From Gnetum montanum (Eukaryota; Streptophyta; Gnetopsida; Gnetales; Gnetaceae): a stretch of 64,000 nucleotides of DNA. The notes beneath the pieces were generated by a model. That model was given only the letters and a program-made list of their open reading frames with translations. It was not told where the DNA came from and did no database searches. The position numbers and the translations under genes were made by a program. How positions within the stretch are numbered: the first letter of the stretch is position 1; each line of letters opens with the position of its first letter. Shown piece after piece: positions 9,570 to 20,460 of the stretch. Where the stretch lies: NCBI GenBank assembly GCA_015680685.1, contig MNCI01011128.1:1204365-1268364 (forward strand), read 5' to 3'.

Positions 9570-9752
9570 ATTGTATATAAGGACAAGGCCTGATCCTTTT
9601 CCTACCTCAAAGGGTAGGATTTTTAGGATTAGTTATAAGGATGAAAACTTGAAAAGGCATCCTTGAAACCATTGGCCTTTTTATTTAAACTCTCTTCAAT
9701 GAAATGATATATGCTGAATTTTTTAAAATATTATTATTCATTGGGATCCAAC
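9570..9752 (+). repeat. LTR-end-like fragment, inverted relative to 13844-14020
   Basis: The reverse complement of 9590-9752 matches 13844-14020 with moderate divergence; shared pieces include TGAATAATAATATTTTAAA, CCTTTTCA and GTTTTCATC. The other copy is the end of LTR N. Here the segment ends CATTGGGATCCAACA and is preceded by a TATA-like TATATAAGG (about 9573), so it may be the R/U5 end of a related LTR. I could not find its other end. The interval 9160-9570 shows nothing recognisable. Confidence 0.5.
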
Positions 9753-10299
9753 ATCCTCCAAAAAGAAATATTACATCCAAGCCCTTCATGTCAATTATTA
9801 TTCTTATTTTTTCTACTTTTTGAGTTAGGTAATGCTTCAATGGTGTAGCATGCCATAGATATAAGGTCTTTTATACATAACAATACAATGTTGATCATTT
9901 GTAAGTGTGCTTTAGACTTTGATGTCCAATCCAAAAAACATGCTAAAGTTTCATGTTTTGTTGAGTTATATAATCTTTCATTGATTTTTCAGAAAGTTGA
10001 GTAGTAATTTATTAGTCTTCTAAATCGTATTAAACATATGGTATCTATTTCTACAACTTTTGATTTTCATAGATATATATATTTTTTGAGATGAACCTTC
10101 TCAATAGTAAAGAGAAATTAGTATGAAAAGTAGAAAGAAAGACTTATATTTAGCCAATTACATATTATAATCTTTATGAAGTAAGAAAACAAGTGATAAG
10201 GTGAAGAGTTTCCTCAAGTGGTACCACTTTCTTGCTTTAATAAAAATCTTAGTATAAAGACATGATTCTCTATTAATAATAAGGTAATAGCATATTCAA
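9753..10299. other. AT-rich stretch without recognisable feature
   Basis: No reading frame longer than a few dozen codons and no terminal repeat or RNA gene seen. It may be further decayed LINE sequence between the LTR-end fragment and the LINE block that follows. Confidence 0.4.
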
Positions 10300-10331
10300 A
10301 GGAAAACATGGTGGTGAAGTAAGAAAGCATA

Positions 10332-10551
10332 ATTGGAGGAAAAACATTAAAGTACCCATCTACAAAAACAAGATAGACATTCAAAACTATGGAAACTATA
10401 GAGATGTAAGCTTATGATTCACATAATAGAGTTATAGAAAAGGATTATAGAACAATGATTAAATAAAGAATGAATTATTTTTTAGAATCAATTTGGTTTT
10501 ATACTCAGAAAATTAACTATGAAAGCTATATTCTTGCTACAATAGTTGACC
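10332..10551 (+). repeat. Direct repeat copy 1 (220 bp) within LINE RT
   Basis: Read by eye this is identical to 10676-10895, with a constant offset of 344 bp. It covers the RT segment ending in CTACAATAGTTGACC. The 124-bp spacer 10552-10675 is present once. Confidence 0.9.
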
Positions 10552-10675
10552 CAATTGTTGTTTTTGAAGGTTTTTTTATGGGATATGTTAATTTACTCTA
10601 TTTTTTATTCTAATAGGATTACTTGATTAACAAATTTATTCAACAAGATTCAAGAGGAGGAAACAATGTTAGATG

Positions 10676-10895
10676 ATTGGAGGAAAAACATTAAAGTACC
10701 CATCTACAAAAACAAGATAGACATTCAAAACTATGGAAACTATAGAGATGTAAGCTTATGATTCACATAATAGAGTTATAGAAAAGGATTATAGAACAAT
10801 GATTAAATAAAGAATGAATTATTTTTTAGAATCAATTTGGTTTTATACTCAGAAAATTAACTATGAAAGCTATATTCTTGCTACAATAGTTGACC
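10676..10895 (+). repeat. Direct repeat copy 2 (220 bp) within LINE RT
   Basis: Second copy of 10332-10551. This copy continues into downstream RT sequence (LKKSYDRV), so it is the one collinear with the ancestral LINE; copy 1 is the likely duplication product or relic of a rearrangement. Confidence 0.9.
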
Positions 10896-11971
10896 TAGAA
10901 ATTTATGTGGAAGAAGAGGAATCTACATACAACTTTTATTAACTTGAAGAAATCTTATGATAGAGTGTCATATTTATTGGATATATTAAAACTATTCAAG
11001 ATATTTATGATGAAGTAACTACTCTAGTTCGCACTATTTATGGAGAGACTTTAAAATTTCTTATGAAGGTAGGGCTACACTAAGGATCTTTCTAAATCCT
11101 TATTTTTTTGTTGTTATTATGGATGATTTAATTAAAGACATGTAAAACCTTGGTAGGTAATTTTGAGTTATAAAGTTCTAATTTGACTATATGTCTTCAA
11201 GGGAAATATTATTAAAAATTGTTTCAAGTTTTCACACCCTTCCCTTGGGCGTTATTTCACATGATATTCTTTACTATATGTTCTTTGTAGATGATATTAT
11301 TTTGATGGATAAATCTAAGTCTTGGCTATGAAAATGAAGACTTGAAGAAACACTCTAAAAGTAAAGGAATTGAGGTTTAGTGGAAGTAAAGAAAAATATA
11401 TGGAATGTCCTTTTCATAGAAAAATTAATAATAAAGACACAAAGATTAGAACTCAAAATCAAGAAATTTGTCAAGGTAAAAAAATTAGATATTTGAGATT
11501 TCTTATTTAAATAGATGGTGATATTAATAATAATTTAACAAATAGAATTAAAGTAGGATGGAAAAAAGAATGAGAAGCTAAGGGTACAATTTATGATAGA
11601 AGAATCCTTGCTAAGCTAAAGGATAAATTCTACAAAACTGCTATCAAACCTGTAATCCTTTTTGATGTAGAATGTTGAGCTATCAAAAAAGCATTTGGAT
11701 CAAAGTATGCATGTACTAGAGATTTCTATGCTAAACTGGATGTTGAATACGAATGGAAAAGATCCATCAAAAAATCTCTTATTAGGGGAAGTGTGAGAGT
11801 AGCATTATGGCTTTAGGTGATTAAAATGTCCTATTTTTTGAGTGTAGCATCCATAATTCAAAAGATTAGGGAAAGCCAACTTAGATGTTTTGGTTATGTG
11901 CTAAGAAGACTAGAGAATGCTCTTGATAAAAAAGATCATTTTATTAAAGCTAAGTAGAATCAACAATGGTA

Positions 11972-12091
11972 TGTTAGCCTAGTGGTAAGACCCTTGATTT
12001 GGTAACTCCAAGTTATGGGTTTGATTCTAGTGGGAAATATGATGTTATAAAGTTCTAATTTGACTATATGCCTTGGGGGAAAATATTGTTG
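11972..12091 (+). mobile_element. tRNA-headed SINE-like block
   Basis: TTAGCCTAGTGGTAAGA (11975-11991) fits a polymerase III A box of tRNA type, and GGGTTTGATTCTA (about 12017-12029) fits a B box with the usual spacing. No cloverleaf with an acceptor stem is apparent, so it is not a tRNA gene. It follows directly on the LINE tail. The segment GTTATAAAGTTCTAATTTG (12046) plus the next approximately 30 bp recurs at 11169-11214 inside the LINE, suggesting two insertions or a shared 3' body. A poly-A or simple tail was not identified. Confidence 0.5.
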
Positions 12092-13843
12092 TGTCAACAT
12101 CAATTTATTTAATAATGGCTATTAAAAAATAGTTTTATTTTCTATACCAAGTATTTGACAAAATGGGTAGGCATCTTGATAAAGCACAACCATCATAGAA
12201 GAGATAGAAGATAATAATTAAACATGAATCATCGTCTTCATCAAAATAAACTTCATCATCTTCACATGACATTGTCCCATTGTTGTGCATCACTAGGTTA
12301 ATCATGGCTATTGCAGGAAGACATCTACTCCTATAGTGAAAATATAGAAAAGTAAAAAGGGAATAGATTTGCATTGATCTGTTGTTGTACATAATGAAGT
12401 CATGGAAAATATGTCATTGGGCTATGACTTGCCATTGAATAGAAAATAATATTTTACTTAAATAAATCTAAAGATTAGTGTCCAACATCATAAGTATGAT
12501 TTCTTCATCATGGAGATAGAAAAATTAGGTTTGAAGCCCTTCATGTGATTCATTATTTTTAAGGATAAGCCTTTGGTAGAATGTGTACTTTACATATAGA
12601 ATGATGGCTAATTTAATTTTCAATTAGGTAAAATTTAATTATTTGCAAAAATTCAAAGAAAACTCAAGATACTAATTTTAGAATATGAAGTTTGACTATG
12701 CAGTGACAACATAGAGCTATCCAAAGAATGTTTTTATTAGTTGGTTGTATGTGTTCAGAATTTTGGAAGGTGGCAAGAAAAGAATTGATCTTAGTTTTTC
12801 TCTATGATCAAAAAACCTTTCTAAAAAATGAGATACCATATGCCATAGTAAGTTTACTATGAGTTGTGGTGTTGACCATGACCTCACCATAGGTAGTGGT
12901 AAGTTCATTAAAGGTCAACCAAAGGTTGTGGTGAAATTTTCTAATTTTTAGATGAAATTTGAACAACTGTAAATTCTTTATTATTTAGATTTTTGATGTG
13001 ATCTTAGACTTGTTAGAAAGATCATGAAAAGATATATCTGTGTGTAAAAATTTAGATTAATTTAATGTCATTTGATTGGTTTAGTAATTATTGGAAAAAT
13101 GTCTCTAAGAACTATGTAATTTTTTTAAAATACTTCACCACAAGTCTTGGAAAAATACCACAAGTCATGATAGATAGATGACAACTTGACCACAAGTTGT
13201 GTCAATAGAAATAGAGAAAAATATTTTAAGTTTACTAGTACAAGTAAGCCATAGGTTGTGGCAAGCTTGTGGTAAGTTTCTGAGAATACCACAACTCCAT
13301 CATGAGTTATGGTAAAGATTAAAAACTTAAAATTATGATAATTGGTAAATTGAATCTTAATGAAATTTGAATGTAGATGTTTGCCTAAGCCTACCCAACA
13401 ATCTAGATGATGAAATATGACTGCTTTTAATTGGATTGAGCTAAGTTTAAATTAATTGATAAAAGTAACTTTGAACTTCTTGAATTGATGAAATATGAAA
13501 CTGAATTAAATTGAATTACATGTAGTAGTTGTTGGATCTTGTATGAGATGATGAACTGATGAAGATAGAAATTATTTAATTTGATGAGTTCACTTTAAAT
13601 GTTGATGGAATAGTGAAAATTTTTGAAAGATGAATATTGTTGAATGATGGAATTGTTGAAATAATGAATGATGAATTGATGGAGAAAAATTTTGTAACCA
13701 AATCAATATTCTTCCTTCATAATTATTTAGAACATAATATGCCTATATATTTATAAGCATTTTGTGGGGGCTAAAACAACGTGTGATGGGACATGTTTTT
13801 TTGATGGAAAATGGGGTAGAATTTGAGAAGACATATAGGCGGG
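12092..13843. other. AT-rich region with degenerate CCACAAGTTGTGG-like repeats
   Basis: No gene or element end recognised. Between about 12835 and 13320 short related motifs recur on both strands: AGTTGTGG, CATAGGTAGTGG, AAGGTTGTGG, ACCACAAGTC, ACCACAAGTTGTG, CATAGGTTGTGG and CTTGTGGTAAG. Several pair into the palindromic form CCACAA(N)TTGTGG. The rest is A/T-rich with ATTGATGAATGATGAA-like low complexity (13490-13680). Confidence 0.5.
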
Positions 13844-15049
13844 TGTGGTATCAGACCCCAAAAAAATGAATAATAATATTTTAAAAAATCAAAGTCCATC
13901 AAATCATCGAAGAAGAGTCTAAAGAAAAAGCTTAATGGTTTTAAAGATACCTTTTCAGGTTTTCATCGTTACAACCAATCCTTAAAAATCTTCCCTCTAG
14001 GGTAGTGGAGCAGGTTCATTCCATAATTAAATCTCCTTCAATGCACTAAATCTAGATATTATGAAAACAAAAAATTATTTGCTAGAAAACAAGAAAACTA
14101 GATATCTTTAATTTATTTATTAGAAGATTACAACAAGGTTCACACAACCCACAACATCCAAAACTTGTCACACTCATCTAATATTACAAAGCATTGGGCT
14201 CTACAACCTAACAATGGTTGTTCTTAATGTAAGAAACAACCAATAGAAATCTCTCCCACAACCCAAGACTAAGATCTCAACTCATAGGTGAGATACAAGA
14301 GAATAAAACACAAAGATTGACACACCACAAGTCAATCTTGGAGCTGTAATCACCAATTACACCTACCTAATGTGCTCACCCACTCTCTCTTGCTTAGCTC
14401 TTCACTCTCAAGAGCATTTTCTCTCACTTTTTATGCATAAATGCACTTTCCTCTCCATTTTTTCTTCTTGATGGATGGAAACATACATATTATAGAGATT
14501 AAAAACCATAGGAATCTTTCTATTTACCTTCCTAGATGTTTCCCATAAGGATCTGGAGTCTTTCAAATGTTTCCCCAATGAAACTGCCAGGTTGGAGCTT
14601 TTTCCCTTGTCATTTGAGACGTCTCCAGCTTTGCTAAGATTTCTATTGTAAAAGCCTAGCTCTTAGGTGAGACATCTACTATTTTTCTGAGATGTCTCAT
14701 TTGGTCCTCGATGTCTCAATTTCTAGTAAGATGTCTTAGCTGAGACATCTCAAGTTTTGGTGAAACGTCTCACATGCAAGTGCCAAATACAAAAATGCTC
14801 ATTTTGATGCTTTGAACCTCTAGATACCTTTGACCAAGTCCCCATAGACCCTAGCACCCCCTAGAATCATCAAAATGAGTCCAAAACACCTTGAAACATG
14901 CCAAAACATTCAAAAATCATCATTAACAAAATCAACAAAAGAAGACACACAAAAATAGGACACACTTGTCTAGTTCTTCTTTGAGCATAAAACCAACAAA
15001 AACAACTTGTAGGACAAAGCACAAGGGAATTGGAAGAGGTGTTCCTACA
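13844..15049 (-). repeat. Element N 3' LTR (chromodomain-type Ty3/gypsy)
   Basis: In the minus sense it begins TGTAGGAACACCTCTTCC (15049) and ends CTGATACCACA (13844), giving TG...CA termini and about 1206 bp. Its 5' end is directly preceded by the purine run GTGGGAGAGCT (minus; + 15050-15061) and then by integrase C-terminal sequence, the expected order internal-PPT-3' LTR. The U3-like part holds a cluster of GAGACNTCTC palindromes (14616-14771). The left boundary depends on the TG/CA rule and the inverted match at 9590-9752; no TSD was verified. Confidence 0.6.
14616..14771. promoter_or_regulatory. Cluster of GAGACNTCTC palindromes in LTR N
   Basis: GAGACGTCTC (14616), GAGACATCT (14669), GAGATGTCTC (14689), CGATGTCTCA (14709), AGATGTCTTA (about 14729), GAGACATCTC (14742) and GAAACGTCTC (14762): seven copies in 156 bp, each a full or near 10-bp palindrome. 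The position in U3 suggests transcription-factor or enhancer sites, but no factor is assigned. Confidence 0.6.
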
Positions 15050-15063
15050 CTAGCTCTCCCACA

Positions 15064-15480
15064 ATTCAACAAGTGAACTCATGTGAACAAGGGAGTAAGA
15101 GTTGAAGTAAGCACCCACTTAACAAGTTTGGTCTCATGGAGCCATACAACATCATTAGCGAATTGATCCTTCCAATGGATCAAGTATTCATGCCTCTTGA
15201 CTCCCCAAATGCTAGAAGCTTCTCTCTTCTTAGGTACAATTACCTTCCTCTCCACTAAAGGCTTAGACTAATCAGTAGTCCCCTTCAACTCATTGATGCT
15301 ACCCTGTATGGTCTTCTCCTCAATTGGTCCATGATAGTGCACAAGATCTGAAATGTTAAACATAAAATACATACCAACATTGTTTGGTAAATCAATCTCA
15401 AAAACAATGTCATTAATTTTAGCCTTGATTTTGAAAGGCATCATCTTCTTGGCTTTCAACTTAGAGAAGTTAACATCTCT
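15064..15480 (-). pseudogene. Element N integrase C-terminus and chromodomain-like end
   Basis: Minus-strand reading gives MPFKIKAKIND, IDLPNNVGMYF and FNISDLVHYHG (15340-15455), the pattern of the Ty3/gypsy integrase C-terminal domain. After a stop near 15265 it continues with WGVKRHEYLIHWKDQ and VVWLHETKLVKW (15115-15215), which looks like a chromodomain (aromatic residues around EYLIHWK and VVW). Such tails target chromovirus integration in the family. The upstream part of the element is missing; K's LTR starts abruptly at 15481, so K inserted into N. Confidence 0.65.
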
Positions 15481-16462
15481 TGATGAGCGACGAGGTACCC
15501 CCTATACCCAACCATACAAATCACAAGTGTTCACGCATGATCTAGTCGAATTCCATGTATGGGACTCATTGTGACATCTAGACTATTATGCCTTGATCAT
15601 AGTTTGTTGTCTTCCCACTTGGACTAGTGGTAGCTTTGTCACATATGGTTTAGTCCAGAGTGAGGCATATGATTCTTGATGTTATTTTGACCTTATGCTA
15701 CTCCTAATGATAATGAAGAAATCATTTATTTAAACTAATTAACAATGGAAAGTAAATTCTAAACTAGCGTATGAACGATGAGTGTCCGTTCCCAACTTGT
15801 CATACATGTCCTGAACCCATGTATCTGCTACTAGGATTACCAAGCACTATGCTACTAGGTGAACCAACCAATAACATTACAGGGATTACCAAGTGAATAT
15901 GTGTTTACACTCGAAATTGGTCATTCTCATTCCGCCAATTCATTAACATGCATGGAAATGTAAATATTAACTAAGTACATGGAATATAGATTGCATTAAT
16001 TGTAAATTTAATCTAAGTCAAAGTGTTGCAATGAATAAGAATAAATCTCGATCTTATTACTGTTCATGGAATGTGTCCAGGTACATTGCCACTCGAATAA
16101 GACATTGTACAACTGACTTAGATCCACACTATGGGCATTCACTGATTATTCCATAAGATTATGGAATAAAATTGCAAGAGTTAAGCTACTCTATTGACAA
16201 AAGAATGCCAATACACAATGGAAGCACGTGTATTTATAGGCAAAAATAGACACTGCATCGATAGGGCTACGTTGATGCGGCTGCATCAATTCAAAAGATT
16301 GTGTCGACGAGGCCTAGTCAACGAGGCCTAGTTAACGAGGCCTAGTTAATGGGGCCTAGATAATGGGGCTAAGATATTGGGGTTATGATATTAGGGCTAA
16401 GATATTGGAACTGATCAAAAATTGACTTTTTTTAGATATCCCAACCAATTGATGATTCATGA
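15481..16462 (-). repeat. Element K 3' LTR (family subfamily 2)
   Basis: Starts TGATGAGCGACGAGGTACC and ends GATTCATGA next to TACCCCCATGACTGAGT, the reverse of the family polypurine tract. The interior carries the variant shared with G and I LTRs (GGACTAGTGGTAGCTTTGTCAC, GGTTTAGTCCAGAGTGAGG). A TATA-like TATTTATA is at 16231-16238 (minus). Repeats of GAGGCCTAG (16309-16352) and ATATTGGGG-like units lie between this and the LTR end; the GATATC boxes found in other LTRs are mostly lost. Confidence 0.85.
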
Positions 16463-16852
16463 TACCCCCATGACTGAGTAAAAACTCATCCTCAAGTTAA
16501 CAAGATAGGACCAAGCTTTCTTTACAAAAAATTGGGAATGATGGGATTATTGATTAACGCTAACTACTAATTAACTTTGAGTGCCACATTACAAAATTTT
16601 ATTCGAGTGGATGCATATAAAATGACAGAGTGACAAAAAGACTAGACAAACTTTGAAGATTACAAAATTTGCAAAGGTCTTAAAGAATTTGCTGAAGATG
16701 ATTCTTCTTGTTGCTGCTAGTAGTGGCAGACTTCCAACCCAAATTGTTATGTCGATGCTTCTTTGATTATGTGGAACATTCTGGAAGGATGGACTAAAAT
16801 TTCTTCTCATCATCCCATGAATCTAGCAAACATGCGATGTATTTTTATTATT
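16463..16852 (-). mobile_element. Element K internal 3' end, interrupted by J
   Basis: Begins with the reverse of the polypurine tract and of the conserved GGATGAGTTTTTACTCAG-type segment, then follows the same 3' noncoding pattern as J (ATGGGATTATTGA). It stops abruptly at 16852, where J LTR sequence starts in mid-LTR. The continuation of K is at 26454 to about 27550. Confidence 0.65.
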
Positions 16853-17521
16853 AAACTCGAGGTATGTGATTTTTATTATTTTATGTTTTATGTTCTTGAT
16901 GCTTAAAAGAGAGAAATGAGGTAATTTAATAGCTAATTTGATTTAACTAGTTAACTATTCTCTAACTAGTCCTAACACCAGCATTCGTTCCCACTTTCCA
17001 GACACATCTTGAACCAGTGTAACACTACTGGGATTACCAAATGCTAGTTGTTACTGGGTTACCAAGTGTTCCATGTATGCTTGAAGTGGTCGTGTTGAGT
17101 GTGCTAATTCATTGGTAATTGACAATTAATAATTCTATGAAATAACATTAAGTAACTATTGAAAGCATCAAATAACAGTAAATAACATGAAATGCAATAA
17201 TTAAGCTATTTTGAATGTTGCAAGGTTTATCACAAAGTTTGTCTTTATTTTTGGACATAAGGTGTGCTTAGGCACACAATGCTTGAATAAAGATCTGTTC
17301 ACTTTATGACTCCTACTATGGGCACTCAGAAATAATTCTAACTCTAGAATAAAAAAACTGCAAGAATTTGGCTAAGGGATTGAAAAACTAATGCCAAACC
17401 AAGTGCCCTTTTCTCTTATTTATAGGCAATGAGACAGGTTTGGACATCACATGTTCGATATCGCTTCAGCATCTCTGATATCACGTATCTGATATCGAGG
17501 GTCCGATATTGAGACTCATCA
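16853..17521 (-). repeat. Element J 3' LTR, truncated
   Basis: From AAACTCGAGGTATGTG it matches the 5' LTR from about 25768 onward with few differences (TTTTATTATTTTATGTTTTATG, GGTAATTTAATAGC) and ends GAGACTCATCA next to TACCCCCACAATTGAATG. The first roughly 180 bp (TGATGAGCGGCGAGG onwards) are missing. TATTTATA is at 17417-17424 (minus) and GATATC boxes are at 17457-17511, spaced 20, 14 and 14 bp. Confidence 0.85.
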
Positions 17522-19463
17522 TACCCCCACAATTGAATGAAAACTCATCCTTGAGTTCCTTACAAAATATTGGGAAGGTATGGGATTATTGACTGAATGG
17601 CGACTGATGGTAACATGGAATGACAGACTCAAAGTGCTCGGTGAACGGATCGACAAATGTATTATAGCATTGGTTTTCATACCCATTGTGGTGAACACTG
17701 TACATAGATGACATCTAGATCCTCATTTGATAGCTTGAAGAGAGAGAGAGAGAGAGAAAGGAAAATGAGGTGCGTTGCTACCGATGTTAAAAATGTGCAC
17801 ACCGTTGTTCATCCATGGCCACATGACCAAGCTTGTTCTTTGCATAAATGTTCTTACTCCAGTCCATCCTTAGTGCTTCCTCCTATCCCAGTTCATTATT
17901 CATGTGATTTCCATCTACACATACAACATAATCACAAATTAGCAAGGATAGATAAGATATAATGTAGTTGATACCTTGCCTTGATTTGAAGCACATTGGC
18001 TAGGTTGTGGGTATGGCAAATACTGGGTTAGAGGTTTGTAACTGATAACTACCCAAGGTGTAGGGGTGGGATAAGTAATGGAATGGAAAAATTTGTGATA
18101 GGCCCCCATGACTAAGAGAGAACCTCTGGTAGCAATAGGATGGGAAATGAACGAAAAAGGAAGAGAAGAGGAATAACAATGATGAAGCCAATAAAAGAAA
18201 AACAAAAATGAATGTCATAAAATGGGGTGGAATGAGAAATAGTTGATTGTAAGAAATGTTTAAGGGAAAATAACTTAACAATCGCACTGAAAAGGAATGC
18301 CAGTGGGTCCTCCCCAAAGCAGGCTCATGCCCGTTATGCCATAATAAACCCACAAACCAAAGAGTCCGTAGGCTCTAGGAATGACATATGGAGACAATAG
18401 TTAAGGATTTGCCCACAAGAATTTACCGAAGAATAACAATGTGTTGACCGAGATATAGACTAATCATAAAACTGGTAATGAGGTGGAATATGGAAAGTAA
18501 TATGGAAAGAGAAGAAAGAATGGAATGGAATCCTGAAATTAAGGTTGTGTAAATTCGCTTGTGTAGTATGTGGTTAAGGTGACTTAATAAAATTCAGCCC
18601 AAATCCAGATTAAAACTAACCACATCTAGTGACCTTGCATCAACACACTTAACCAACCCATTCTCCTAAAGCAACAAGAATGCTTTCATAGAGCAACCAC
18701 CATTCCAAAAGGAGAAGAATAGAGAGAACCTTCAAGCATGGGTAACATGTCTTTCTAGTGCCATAACCAGTGCTTGTAGCCCATGTTCCTTTATTATGTC
18801 TAAGGGGTATGCTTTGAATTCCCAGCAGGTTTTTTTTATGTGAGAACCACACTATGCAAAGACTTATTTGATTCATTCAACTTCCTAATATTAGTTGACA
18901 ATGGAATGGTGAAAGACCTATGAAAAAACATCCAAGTACCTAAGAGAATAGCTTGCACAAATGTGTTGAATCCCCTTGAGGTTACACCCTTTCTAATCCA
19001 TTTGAATCTTTCCTTGGTTTGAAGAATATCAAGCCACCAATTTATTAATAGGTTTGCTTAGAAAAAAAGGGACAGTACATTTCCAAAATGAAGGGAGACC
19101 ATAGAGTTGAGTGGATGAGTGGATGACATGGACTCGTTGCCTATTTTATCAAAAGAAACCATATCTTAGCATCAACATTAAAATTTAAAGGTAAAAGCCA
19201 AACATTAGTAAGCAACACTATTATAGTATAATCCACCACCATGAGCACTTATTATATGACAAGTGAAAATAAATGCAACAAAAGGTAACAAAGAAAAAAA
19301 TAGTAAAAATGTTAACGATGGTGTAAAAAAAAACAAGTAAAGATGAAAAATGTGTAAAACAAAAAGGACAAAAGAAACTGAGGACTTAGAATAGTTAGCA
19401 TTGGTGGCCATCTCCCCCACGATTGAGTTGGAAGGAGGGGATCTAAAATAATGAGCAAGGTTG
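17522..19463 (-). other. Element J noncoding 3' region
   Basis: Holds the same ordered landmarks as the 3' regions of A, B, C and F, in minus orientation: T-rich tract with TTTTACAC-like repeats (19280-19380), CCTTGAGG-type block, conserved GTGGGTCCTCCCCAAAGCAGG (18303-18323), CCCCCATGACTAAGAG PPT-like site (18105), acceptor-like TATGTGTAG/ATGG (17914), GA microsatellite (17741-17758) and the PPT next to the LTR. No long reading frame. Short frames here are not conserved with the other elements. Confidence 0.7.
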
Positions 19464-20460
19464 TCAATTAATAGAGGTAGTGTTAGTACTAGCTATTTTA
19501 GGCTTATGGAAAGGTTTGGTTTGCTGGATGTTGACCAATAATTTCTTATCCGAACTTTCAGGTTTATAGATTATCATGGCCCTTAAAGAAAAAGTTTCAT
19601 GAATGATATAAGGTCCTTTCCATAGCGTTTGAAATTTAGTTCGTTGTGGCACATGTGCAGGAATCAAGGTTAAGGTCACATGCTATAGATAGTGTACGGA
19701 GCTCAGCTTGGATAGGAAGTGTTGGAAGTTTACCGTACACTAACTCATAGGGAGAATAGCCTATAGGGAGTTTCCATGTGAAGTGGTAGGCCCAAAGAGC
19801 ATTGTTCAATTTGGTGCTCCAATCTTGCCTATATTTGCTAATTGTTCATGTTAAAATTTTTGTGATTTCTCTATTAGTGAATTCAACTTGACCATTCACT
19901 TGAGGATGATATGGTGTAGTTAGTTTATGCTCGACTCCTACGCGTTGCATCAACTTCCAAAAAGTTGTACCTATACCATTATTAAAAATAAGTGCACGAG
20001 GTATGCCAAACCTATTTACGATTTGTTATTGAAAAAATCATGCAGCGGTAGATGATGTATAGTTAGTAATGGTGGTTGCTTTCGTCCATTTTGTAAAATA
20101 GTCAACAACAACAATAATATATGCTTTTCCATTGGACATTGGTGTAATAGGTCTCATAAAATCAATACCCCATATGTTGAAGGGTTTCAAGGGTTGAATC
20201 CATTGTTGTGAACCCTCCATTCTAGTAGTCATTCCCCCATCATGTTGGCAGAACTCACAAGATTTAACAAAATGATGGGCATCCCAAAATAATGTAGGCC
20301 AATAATATCCTGCAAGTAAGATTTTCATGGTTGTTCGTCTCCCAGTGTAATGACCCCCACAAGGGCCCTCATAAGCATCTTGGAGAACTCGTAATTGATC
20401 TGCGTTGGGAACAAACCATTGAACCAAGCCATCGGTAAACACCTTGTAAAGGTGTCCGTT
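19464..20460 (-). pseudogene. Element J integrase
   Basis: Reads GPCGGHYTGRRTT and FVKSCEFCQHDG, the zinc-binding N-terminal region; the C-x2-C is present but the first His of the usual H-H pair is replaced (DAYEG). The core has WGIDFMRPITPM (first Asp), then LIFNNGIGTTFW where the second catalytic Asp is expected but Asn is present, then GQVEFTNREI (Glu). The C-terminal domain has FQTLWKGPYIIHETF (about 19590-19640). Stops occur, for example near 20037. The enzyme would insert element DNA; here it is dead both by stops and by the Asp-to-Asn change. Confidence 0.85.

Larger units (their letters stand above)
10300..11960 (+). pseudogene. RTE-type plant LINE reverse transcriptase, decayed and internally duplicated
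   Basis: Frames on the + strand show, in order, a segment around VPIYKNK-like residues with an NQFGF motif (10340-10550, repeated at 10684-10895); LKKSYDRVSYLLDIL (about 10950-10990); GLHQGS-like residues (about 11070-11090); FFVDDIILMDKS, equivalent to the catalytic F/Y-x-D-D box (about 11280-11320); KEKYMECPFHRK (about 11388-11425); FYKTAIKP (11630); and IRESQLRCFGYVLRRLENA (about 11865-11925). This order matches the RT and C-terminal half of plant RTE-clade LINEs. Many stops, so no active enzyme. The clade is inferred from recognition without alignment. Confidence 0.72.

Noticed and set aside
11975-12030. A tRNA gene
   Set aside because: A- and B-box-like motifs are present, but no acceptor stem, anticodon arm or CCA-side pairing can be drawn; a SINE head fits better.
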